Origin: Bacteroidia bacterium
GTDB taxonomy: Bacteria > Bacteroidota > Bacteroidia > Chitinophagales > Saprospiraceae
Length of the DNA: 64,000 nt
Assembly (NCBI GenBank): GCA_030430845.1
Contig: JAUIKE010000026.1
Span: 1 to 64,000 of the forward strand
Direction of reading: 5' to 3'
Shown: positions 1 to 11,600 of the stretch, piece after piece
Numbering within the stretch: the first letter of the stretch is position 1
How the letters are laid out: each line of letters begins with the position of its first letter
Program-made: the position numbers and the translations under genes
Notes under the pieces: generated by a model
What the model saw: only the letters and a program-made list of their open reading frames with translations
What the model was told of the DNA's origin: nothing
Databases searched by the model: none

Positions 1-3000
1 GCGGTTGGATCAGTGCCGTCGGCTACTTCATCACCGTCGTTCGTACCGCCGTCATCCGTATCTGCATCGTTCGGATCGGTGCCATGGGTATTGACTTCAT
101 CGCCATCCAGAAGACCGTCGTCATCAGAGTCCGAGTCATTTGGATCGGTATTGTGCGTATTGACTTCATCGCCGTCTGGCAGACCGTCGTCGTCTGAGTC
201 CGCGTCGTTCGGGTCCGTGCCCAGTGCTTCCTCTTCTTCATTCGTCAAGCCATCTTCATCCGGATCGGCTGCCGCATCGTCATCGCCGTTTCCAGCGGTT
301 GGGTCCGTCCCGTCGGCTACTTCATCGCCGTCGTTCGTACCGCCGTCATCCGTATCTGCATCGTTTGGATCGGTGCCATGGGTATTGACTTCATCGCCAT
401 CCAGAAGACCGTCATCGTCAGAGTCCGCGTCATTTGGATCGGTGCCCAGCGCTTCTTCTTCTTCATTCGTCAAACCATCTTCATCCGGATCGGCTGCCGC
501 ATCATCATTCGGATCACCGGTCGGATCGGTGCCGTCGGCTATTTCGTCGCCGTCGTTCGTACCGCCGTCATCCGTGTCTGCATCGTTCGGATCGGTGCCA
601 TGGGTATTGACTTCATCGCCATCCAGAAGACCATCGTCATCGGAGTCATCGTCAGTTGGATCGGTATTGTGTGTATTGACTTCCTCACCATCTGGCAGAC
701 CGTCATCGTCAGAGTCCGCGTCGTTCGGGTCCGTGCCCAGCGCTTCCTCTTCTTCATTCGTCAAACCATCTTCATCCGGATCGGCTGCCGCATCGTCATC
801 GCCGTTGCCCGCTGTTGGGTCCGTCCCGTCGGCTACTTCATCGCCGTCGTTCGTACCACCGTCATCCGTGTCTGCATCGTTTGGATCCGTACCATGGGTA
901 TTGACTTCATCGCCATCCAGAAGTCCGTCATCATCAGAGTCCGCGTCATTTGGATCGGTATTGTGCGTGTTGACTTCCTCACCATCCGTCAGACCATCGT
1001 CGTCTGAGTCCGCGTCAGCCGGGTCGGTGCCCAGGTTGAGTGCTTCATCTCCGTCGGTGAGACCGTCATCGTCCGTATCCGGATCTAGCGGATCAGTTAT
1101 CATATCCTGAACCTCAAGGCCATCAGACAGGCCGTCATTATCGGTATCACTTTCGTTCGGGTCAGTATCAGTACCGACATCGTAAATGCCGTCAGGACCT
1201 ACTTCATCTCCGTCTGTTAATCCATCATTATCGCTATCCGGGTCGTTCGGATCTGTACCCAGCGCTACTTCCTGTTCGGTGGTTAAGCCATCATTGTCAG
1301 GATCAGCGGCATAGTCATCGTTACCATTTCCAGCGGTTGGGTCGGTGCCGTCGGCTACTTCATCGCCGTCATTGGTGCCGCCGCCGTCCGTATCCGGATT
1401 ATTCGGATCGGTGCCATGGGTATTGACTTCCTCCCCATCCAGAAGACCGTCATCGTCAGAGTCCGCGTCATTTGGATCGGTGCCCAACGCGTCTTCTTCT
1501 TCATTCGTCAAGCCGTCATTGTCGGGATCGGCTGCCGCATCATCATTCGGATCACCGGTCGGATCGGTGCTGTCGGCTATTTCGTCGCCATCATTGGTGC
1601 CGCCGCCGTCCGTATCCGGATTATTCGGATCGGTGCCATGGGTATTGACTTCATCCCCATCCAGAAGACCGTCATCGTCAGAGTCCGCGTCATTTGGATC
1701 GGTACCCAATGCGTCTTCTTCTTCGTTGGTCAAACCGTCGTTATCTGGGTCAGCTGCCGCATCGTCATCTCCGTTGCCCGCTGTTGGGTCCGTCCCGTCG
1801 GCTACTTCATCGCCGTCGTTGGTACCGCCGTCATCCGTATCCGCATCGTTCGGATCGGTGTTGTACGTATTGACTTCCTCGCCATCCAGAAGACCATCGT
1901 CATCGGAGTCGTCGTCGTTCGGATCGGTATTGTGCGTATTGACTTCCTCGCCATCCGTCAGACCGTCATCGTCGGAGTCCGCGTCATTTGGATCGGTGCC
2001 CAGTGCGTCTTCCTCTTCGTTCGTCAAGCCGTCGTTATCCGGGTCAGCGGCCGCATCGTCCTCTCCGTTTCCAGCGGTTGGATCGGTGCCGTCGGCTACT
2101 TCATCGCCGTCGTTCGTACCACCGCCATCCGTATCCGCATTATTCGGGTCAGTGTTGTGCGTGTTGACTTCCTCGCCATCTAAAAGACCGTCATCATCGG
2201 AGTCGTCGTCATTTGGATTGGTACCCAATGCGTCTTCCTCTTCGTTGGTCAAGCCATCGTTATCTGGGTCAGCTGCCGCATCGTCCTCTCCGTTCCCAGC
2301 GGTCGGATCGGTGCCGTCAGCTACTTCATCGCCGTCGTTCGTACCGCCGTCATCCGTATCCGCATCAGCAGGATCCGTATTGTAAATATTAATTTCATCG
2401 CCGTCCTCCAATCCGTCATCATCTGTATCGACATCGTTCGGGTCCGTTTCTCCAGCATCCAGACGGCCGTTTCCATTATCATCTTCTTCACCGTCCAACA
2501 AACCGTCATTATCGGTATCGTCGTCGTTCGGGTCGGTAGTTGTCCCTGGATCGGAATCGCCTGTGAATGGACCAGTACCACTATACGGAATGCCGCTCAC
2601 ATCAGATGTACCTGCAGGCAAGCCAGTCGTTACGCCTACTTCAATGCCGTCTTCGATGCCGTCGTTATCGCTATCCTCGTCGAATGGATTGGTTGGGCCA
2701 TAGCTGGCTAATGGGCCGGTGCCGTTGACCTCGTCGCCGTCACTGAGTCCGTCATTGTCGGTATCATTGTCTCGTGGATTGGTATCGGAACCAGGATTGT
2801 AAATACCATCCGGGCCGACTTCCTCACCGTCTAACAAGCCGTCATTGTCAGTATCAGGATCATCTGGGTCCGTGCCGAGGGCCGCTTCCTGTGCATTAGT
2901 CAAACCATCCATATCTGGGTCGGCTGCCGCATCATCGTCTGGATCTCCGGCTGGGTCCGTGCCGTCGGCTACTTCATCACCATCGTTCGTACCACCGTCA

Positions 3001-5620
3001 TCCGTATCCGCATCGTTCGGGTCGGTATTGTGCGTATTGACTTCGTCGCCATCCAGAAGTCCGTCGTCATCCGTGTCCGCATCGTTCGGATCAGTGCCCA
3101 GTGCGTCTTCTTCTTCGTTGGTCAAACCGTCATTATCCGGATCGGCCGCCGCATCGTCGTTTGGATCTCCGGCTGGGTCGGTGCCGTCGGCTACTTCATC
3201 GCCGTCGTTGGTGCCGCCGTCGTCCGTATCCGCATCGTTCGGGTCGGTATTGTGCGTATTGACTTCGTCGCCGTCCAAAAGACCGTCGTCATCCGTGTCC
3301 GCATCGTTAGGATCAGTGCCCAGGTTGTCTTCTTCCTCATTGGTCAAGCCGTCATTATCCGGGTCGGCCGCCGCATCGTCATCGCCGTTACCCGCTGTTG
3401 GGTCCGTGCCGTCCGCTATTTCGTCGCCATCATTGGTGCCGCCGCCATCCGTATCCGGATTGGTCGGGTCGGTATTGTGTGTATTGATTTCGTCGCCATC
3501 CAGAAGTCCGTCGTCATCCGTGTCCGCATCGTTTGGATCGGTGCCCAGGTTGTCTTCTTCCTCATTCGTCAAGCCGTCATTATCCGGATCGGCCGCCGCA
3601 TCGTCGTTTGGATCTCCGGCTGGGTCGGTGCCGTCGGCTACTTCATCGCCGTCGTTCGTACCGCCGTCGTCCGTATCCGCATCGTTCGGGTCGGTATTGT
3701 GCGTATTGACTTCGTCGCCGTCCAAAAGACCGTCGTCATCCGTGTCCGCATCGTTAGGATCGGTGCCCAGGTTGTCTTCTTCCTCATTCGTCAAGCCGTC
3801 ATTATCCGGGTCGGCCGCCGCATCGTCATTGCCGTTACCCGCTGTTGGGTCCGTGCCGTCCGCTATTTCGTCACCATCATTGGTGCCGCCGCCGTCCGTA
3901 TCCGGATTGGTCGGGTCGGTATTGTGTGTATTGACTTCGTCGCCATCCAGAAGCCCGTCGTCGTCGGAATCGGGATCCATTGGATCAGTCCCCAGGTTAT
4001 CCTCTTCGGTATTGGTCAGGCCGTCATTATCCTGATCGCAAGGGCCGGCCGACAGGTTCGGGATACAAGGATCCAAGTTGGCAGGGTCCGTCTCGTCATC
4101 CACGCCGTCGTTATCAACATCATCAATGCTGCTATCGAGTGCGTCGATGATACCATCATTATCTCCGTCAAAGGGGAAAGTAGGATTCCCGCCTACCTCA
4201 ACACCGTCGTCCTCACCATCGCCGTCCGTATCCGGATTGTTGGGGTCGGTACCGAGCATACTTTCCTCATCTGCCGTCAGGCCATCGTTATCGGCATCAC
4301 AGCTACCTACTGCGGCATTCGGTATACATGGATCGTTATTGGCAGGGTCCGTCTCGTCAGGTGTTCCGTCATTATCCTGATCAGCTGTACTGGAGTCGAG
4401 TACATCGGGGATGCCGTCATTATCCACATCAAGCGGATTGTTAACATCTCCGCCGACTTCTGTGCCGTCCAGCTTTCCGTCTCCGTCGGTGTCATCATTA
4501 AAGGGATCTGTACCCAAGGCAGATTCTTCGCCGTTGGTCAATCCGTCACTATCGGTATCACAGGCAGCAGAGAATGCGTTCGGAACACATGGGTCGGTAT
4601 TAGCCGGGTCATTTTCATCCATGACCCCATCATTGTCAGAATCCACATTATCAGGATCCAGTGCATCAATAATACCGTCATTATCCCCATCATTCGGCGC
4701 ATTCGGATCGCCTACTTCGAGGCCGTCGTTTTCTCCATCATCATCACTATCGGGGTCCATCGGGTCGGTTCCGGCGGTGAGTTCTTCATCGTTTGTCAGG
4801 CCATCGCTGTCCTGATCGCAAGGACCCGCTGATGCGCTTGGAATACACGGATCGGTGTTAGCGGGATCGTTTTCATCCACCACGCCGTCGCCGTCGGTAT
4901 CATCAATGTCAGATTCCAGGAGGTCAAAAATTCCATCATTATCGGTATCTAAAGGATTATTCGGATCAGGTCCCATTTCGTCACCATCGTTTTCTCCGTC
5001 ACCATCCGTGTCCGGGTTGGTCGGATCGGAGCCGAGGCCACTCTCCTTATCATTGGTCAGGCCGTCATTATCCTGATCGCAAGGACCGGCTGATAGGTTA
5101 GGAATACAGGGATCGGTGTTATCAGGATCCACCTCATCCATCACGCCATCATTATCCGTATCGTCGATGGCAGAATCCAAGGCATCAATGATACCGTCGT
5201 TATCTGCGTCATCGGGTATATTGGGATCCCCCACTTCTACCCCGTCCAGTTTGCCGTCGCCATCACTATCCGGATTGGAAGGGTTAGTGCCGGCAGTCAG
5301 TTCTTCGGCATTCGTCAGGCCGTCGCTGTCTGCATCACAAGCCCCGGCGAAGGAGTTGGGGACACAGGGGTCGGTGTTAGCGGGGTCGGCTTCATCCGGC
5401 ACGCCGTCATTATCCGTATCATCTATGGCAGAATCCAGGGCATCGATGATGCCGTCGTTATCGCCGTCGAGCGGGTTGTTGACGTCTCCTCCGATCTCGA
5501 TGTCATCCGTTTCGCCGTCGCCGTCCGTATCCGCATTATTGGGATCAGTACCTGCCAGGAGTTCATCGTCATTACTTACGCCATCGCCGTCTAAATCACA
5601 GAGATTAGATTCAGAAAAAC
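1..5620 (-). repeat. Thrombospondin type-3-like DxDxDG array in the giant protein
   Basis: About 1,870 residues consist of repeats such as [10 protein letters not shown][10 protein letters not shown] and [11 protein letters not shown]. In the distal part the super-unit recurs every ~219-228 nt (73-76 residues), or every ~291-297 nt where one extra ~24-residue [12 protein letters not shown] repeat is present. The proximal part (about 4000-5600) uses a different unit that contains paired cysteines (DPCIPN-x-SAGPCD). In known TSP3 proteins such Asp residues bind calcium and stiffen the stalk. Confidence 0.9.
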
Positions 5621-8600
5621 ATAGGTCGTCCAGATAAGCATTATTATGCGGCGCGACTGGAGTACAGTTCAGGCAGTTCTGCCCAAAAATCCTCAAAATG
5701 GGATTTGTCGTGCTGATAAAGCCCGGAGGCATGGTTATTTCAATCAGTGTCTCCACACCTAAAGGAATGGTGGTTGTATTGTACGTTACCGAAGGATTGG
5801 TGTTGGTAACACTTATTATACCATTTTCATTGGTAATCGTCATCAAGTTTATTCCATCTATGGAAATCCAGGTAGCATGAGTGCTGGACGAGGTACCGGT
5901 ACTTAAATAATTAAAAACCAAATAAGTTTCCTGTGCGGTACAACTCAGATTCAAGGCCTGCTCGAGACTACCATTTTCACCATTCACATCCGATTCGTGC
6001 TCCAGTCGGCTATTGTTCACTACCCAATGAGAAGGCGAACCTAATGTGAGCGCCCAGCCCGTCAGGTCAGTAGTAAAACTACCGTTTGTCAGCAGCGTAG
6101 GATTACCAAAGCAAATACCATTATTAACGTCATCCCTAAAGTCTACTTCTCCATCACTGTCTCCATCCGGCAGGGTGGTCGGGTCATCCAGTGAGCCGTT
6201 CACATCCGCATAGGTCGGATTGGCCATAATACCACCCGATTCGGTGGCGTCGTCGGCTCCTTCGTCGTCGGAATCGAGGTCGATAAAGTCGGGATCTCCG
6301 TCATTGTCCGTATCTTCAGGCGTCAGTCCGCCGGTGTAGGCCAGATCTACGCCATTGGCGTCTACTGAGCCATTCGGCGCGATATAGCCCGCCGTGCTTT
6401 GAGCTTCGACATTGTCGGGAATACCGTCATTGTCGGAGTCGAGGTCAACATCGTCGGTCAGGCCGTCCCCATCCGTATCTAACTTCTCAAGAATTGTTAA
6501 GTATCCATTATCATTGTCCCCTATGATTAGCCCTAGTTCGGCCAACTCTTGCCAAGTTTTGCCACTCCAAGGGCCACTTGATGGGCCGATAGAAGGAAAG
6601 GTTTCCACATGAGAACCATCTCGAATGTCATAACTCCCTATCTGTCCATTATCCTCAAGCACATATAGGTTGTTCCCTACATCAAGGTTGTCAGCAATTA
6701 TTCTGCCATCAGCGGCAAGACTACTTAATGTATTGCCACTTAACGGGCCACTTGTCAGAGCGGTTGTAGACCATCCCACGTTTCCATAAAACCCATTTGC
6801 GAAATGATACCCACTTACATGACCAGCATCATTAATCACATAGGCTAATGAAGGCGAAACACCGTAGTTGTCAGCAATAATCCTTCCCTCAGCAATTAAG
6901 TCCGCCCAGGTTTTCCCAGCTAGCGGGCCGTTCACCGGCCCGGTATTGGTATAATCAACTTGTACGGCGTATTCATCATACACTACAAAGGTGCCATCAT
7001 CTTCGAAAATAAATAGTTGGGTAGAGGCATAAGAGTCAGAGATGATCCGGCTGTTTTCAGCCAGCTGCACCCAACTCTGGCCTAAAAATGGGCCATCTAA
7101 AGGACCACTCGTACCAAAGCTTTCAGAGTGCGATCCATCGGAAAGTGAGTAACGCCCAAACACTCCAGTTTCATCTTTATCTAAGATTCCATCATTATCA
7201 TCGTCCAGATCATAAATATCAGCCACACCGTCTAAGTCCGTATCCAAAGTAAAGGAGTTATCTCTGAAATCCACATCACCTCCCGATCCCAGATCGCCAT
7301 CCGTATCCGGCAGGGTGGTCGGGTCATCCAGTGAGCCGTTCACATCCGCATAGGTCGCGTTGGCCATAATACCGCCCGATTCGGTGGCGTCATCGGCGCC
7401 TTCGTCGTCGGAATCGAGGTCGATAAAGTCGGGATCTCCATCATTGTCCGTATCTTCAGGCGTCAGTCCGCCGGTGTAGGCCAGATCTACGCCATTGGCG
7501 TCCACCGTGCCGGTAGGCGGGATGTAGCCAGCCGTACTTTGAGCCTCGATGTTATCGGGTATACCGTCGCCGTCAGAGTCCAGATCCTTATCATCCGTCA
7601 GGCCGTCCCCATCCGTATCAATCTCTTGAACAATTGTAATATTTTGGCTAAAACTAAGATTATCACCAATAATCAAGCCCATGTCGGCCAACTCCTGCCA
7701 GGTTTTTCCGGATAATGGGCCACTTGTCGGCCCCATTGCAGAATAGGTCACCGAATGGGCTCCAGTTTTATAGTCATAGCGCCCAATCGTTCCATCATTG
7801 TGAAGGATAAACAGATTTGTCGGCAATGCAGGAGCACTGGTGGCATCAAAGTCATCAGCAATAATTCGATTGGCTGCTGCCAAATCTACCCAGGTCATGC
7901 CGGCTAAAGGACCGCTGCTTGGTCCTGTCACAGAGGAAGAGCGGCCGCTGCTGTGCAATCCATTTGGAGCGCCATACGCACCAATAGCACCATTACTTTC
8001 AAAAATGTAAACATTGGGGCCTGCTCCGAAGTCATCAGCAATAATCCCATTATTGGCACTGAGCGCTATCCATGTTTTTCCAGCAGAAGGGCCATTGACG
8101 GGCCCTGTGTTCGTATATTCGACATACTCTTCTCCATCCTGATAGGTGTAAAAGGTACCGTCTTCTTCCAAAATCCAAATCTGGCTGGTGGCGTAGGAAT
8201 CTCCAAGTATTCTACCTGCTCTTGCCAGGTCTGCCCATGTTCTTCCATAAAATTTTCCATCAAAGGGGCCTCCATAATCAAAAGCAGGAGTATGGGTTCC
8301 ATCTCCAATATTATAATATCCTAATGAACCTGTTTCGTCCACATCCAGTATCCCATCATTATCATCATCCCAGTCATCCACATCCGCCACGCCGTCGCCG
8401 TCCGTATCAACAATGGTACATGCTCCACCGATCATCACATCCACTACCGCCGAAGCGGGGCCATAACAACCGTTAAACAGGTAATAAGCATAATAACTAC
8501 CAGATACACCTACTGCTGCCGGGATGGCCACGGTACTACTCAACCCATCGCTCGGGTCGCCGTCTTCACTCCATACCAGGGAAGCCCCGGGAGGAGTTGT

Positions 8601-11600
8601 GCTGGTCACCAATGCATTCAGGTCAACCGTTAGATCCGGACAAGTATTAGCTGCCGTGGCGGCTGATAACACAGGAATGGCTTCCGCCATTTCATCAATA
8701 GACACGATCACGGTTACGGACTGATCATCACAAGGTACCGTGCCGCTAATGGTGTAGGTAAAATGATAGGAACCTGTTGGGACGCCGGTAAAATCTACAG
8801 CCGTTGCCGTGGCCAGGTTCAGGCCGGTTCCATCGTCATCCGTCCATATTCCGCCGGCCTGGAAGTTATATACCAGGGCCTCCAGGTTAATGGCCGACAT
8901 AGCACCAGGGCCTGCCGCACAATAATAACCTATCGAACCATCCATCTCCGCTACCGGATTCGGACTCACCGTCACCACAACCGGAACGGCTTCACTCACA
9001 CAGCCATTCTGCATATTACTCACCCAAATGGTTTCAGGGCTATCCATTGGTGTAGTACCGGGGTCATAGCTGAATCCGGTAGCCAGAATATTGGCCGGGC
9101 CGGCCCCGGGGTCCGCATCATAAAAAGTATAGGTGGGCAGTTCGGGCGTTTTCAGTATCTGAATATCGCTGATGGCATAATGCTCCAGCGGTCCGTCCAC
9201 TCCACCGATTCCAAAGAGGCCGTCACCGTTTTTCACACAAACCTTCACCGCTACACTACTACCGGTAATTCCGGTTTTGGTAAAGGTCTGGACTTGTGAA
9301 CTGATCTGGCCGGCATATTCGGCTTCCAAGGTTTCTACTCCATCAATGATGCTGTAAATTCTTATATAGTCGTCGGCTTCCATGTACCCGCCGGATCGGC
9401 GAAGGTCAACGGAGATGGCTGCTTCGTCGCCGGGGGCCAGGGCCTGTACGGGCGTTTCGAGGCAGAATTCGCTGTTTACATCATGAAAGCGTATTTCTCC
9501 ATTAATTCTTCGTATGTAATCGCTGCTGCGCTTAAGGGTCGAAAAGTCTCCCGAGATGGACAATCCTGTGGAAGTAATGATGGAAGGATTGTTATCCGGA
9601 CAGGTTCCGATAGCTGAGCCACTGCACTCCCCTCTGGCTACATAATCCGTAGCGCCGTCAAAGGAGGTGTGGAACAATTCTTCTACTCCGGCAGTCGGAA
9701 TAGGAATACTGATCACCGTTGATCCACCTTCACAGGTAGTAATATCCGGAATGATCGGTGCATCTGCTGCATCGCCGATGGAAACGAGTACCGATACAAA
9801 TTGTCCGTCACAAGGAGGAGGGCCTGGTACCGTATAGGTAAATTCGTACACTTCGTCGGCTATGCCGGTAAAGTCAACAGCTGTAGGATCTGACAGGTTC
9901 ACGCCGGCTCCGTCGTTATCGGTCCAGCTGCCGCCCGGCTGATGATTCATTACCAGGTCTTCCAGGTTAATAATGGCGGAGCCACCGCCCCCCGGGCAAT
10001 AATAGCCTATTGAGCCGCCCATTGGCTCCACCGAATTCGGCGAAACGCTGATGACAACAGGCTCCGGGTCACTTTCGCATCCATTAACCGTGCAAGTCAC
10101 ATAAATGGTTTCGGGGCTGTTACCAGCTGTCGTTTCGGGGTCGTAGCTGTGGCCGGTGGCCAGTACGTTCCCGCCCATGTTGGGGTCGCCATCATAAAAG
10201 GTGTAGGTTGGCAGTTGAGGGGTAATGACCACTTTCATATCACCAATGGCGTATTGTTCAAGCGGGCCGTCATAACCGCCAATGCCATACATGCCGTCTC
10301 CACTTTTCACACACACCTTAATTTTCACACTACTACCGGTAATACCCGCCTTTCGGAAGGTCTGGTAGTGGTGGCTGATCTGGCCGGCATACTCCGCTTC
10401 CAGGGTTTCTACCCCGTCGATGATACTGTATACTCTGATATAATCATCGGCTTCCATGTACCCACCGGAACGACGCAGGTCAACCGAGATGGTGGCCTGA
10501 TCACCCGGGGCGATCGGGAAGGTAGACGTTTCAAGACAAAATTCACTATTGACATCGTAAAAGCGGATTTCCCCGCCAATCCGTCGGATATGATCACTTC
10601 TGCGCACCAGGGTAGAGAAATCTCCACTCAGGGTCAGTCCTTCGGAAGTGACGACAGACAGGTCACTGTCGAAGCAGGTGCCGGCAGCGGAGCCGCTACA
10701 CTCGCCACGCGCCACGAAATCGGCTGGGCCGTCAAAGGTCGCATGGAAGAGTTCTTCTTGTGGAATATCAAAAAACGGTACATTAATAGTCACGTCGTCA
10801 CCTTCACAAACAGTAATATCATCCAGGTTGGGCGCCGGGATGGTAGTAACCTGATTCACGATCACATCATAACAAATCGGTGATCCGCTGAAGGCATAGT
10901 TAAAGGTATAAACGCCATTCGGCAAGGCGGTCAGGTCTACATTAGTGGGGTCGGCCAGGCTTACGCCGCTGCTGGATTCGTCCGTCCAGGTACCGCCGGG
11001 CACGTAGGACAGGACGAAGCTCGTCAGATCAATTGGCCCGCCGACAGAGCAGGCGTAGGTCGTGCTGATCACGCAAGCCACTTTACCGAATGTAAAGTAA
11101 TCGCCGTCGTTAAAATCATATGCCGCCGATCCGCTACTCAGGGCAATGGTAGCGGGAGAGCCGGTGGAAAAATCCCCGTCCCCGTCGGTATCGACGATGA
11201 GGTATTCCGCCAAGGCATCGTTGGTATTGACCGTTACGGTGCCTACGGTACCGGTTTCCTGTACTTTCCAGCTACGCTCCATGATATCGAAACCGAAAAT
11301 AGAGCCGCCGTAAGTCGTGGCGTTTCCATTATGTCCCCAGAGCAGGAAGCTATTGTTTGCGCTGAAGGCAGCGGTATTCAGTGCATTACTAGCAGGCAGG
11401 CCGGAAGTTTGGTCGCCATTGTAGATAGCGGCCACTGTTCCGGCGGTTACTGACATGGACTGACGTTGGTCCAGCCCCGAGGCATCATCGCGGCCAATAC
11501 CGGCCACTCCGTGATGATAAGGCTGATAGGCGGCATTGGCCGAACCGGACCAGATGGTTGTGCCGTCAGAATTCACATAATCAAAATTCACACTACTGCT

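Noticed and set aside
13-5637. Long plus-strand open frames (up to 600 codons) rich in SSPS or RIRIVRIG
   Set aside because: They are antisense shadows of the Asp/Gly-rich calcium repeats. The low-complexity GAY/GGN codons on the minus strand remove stops from the opposite strand.
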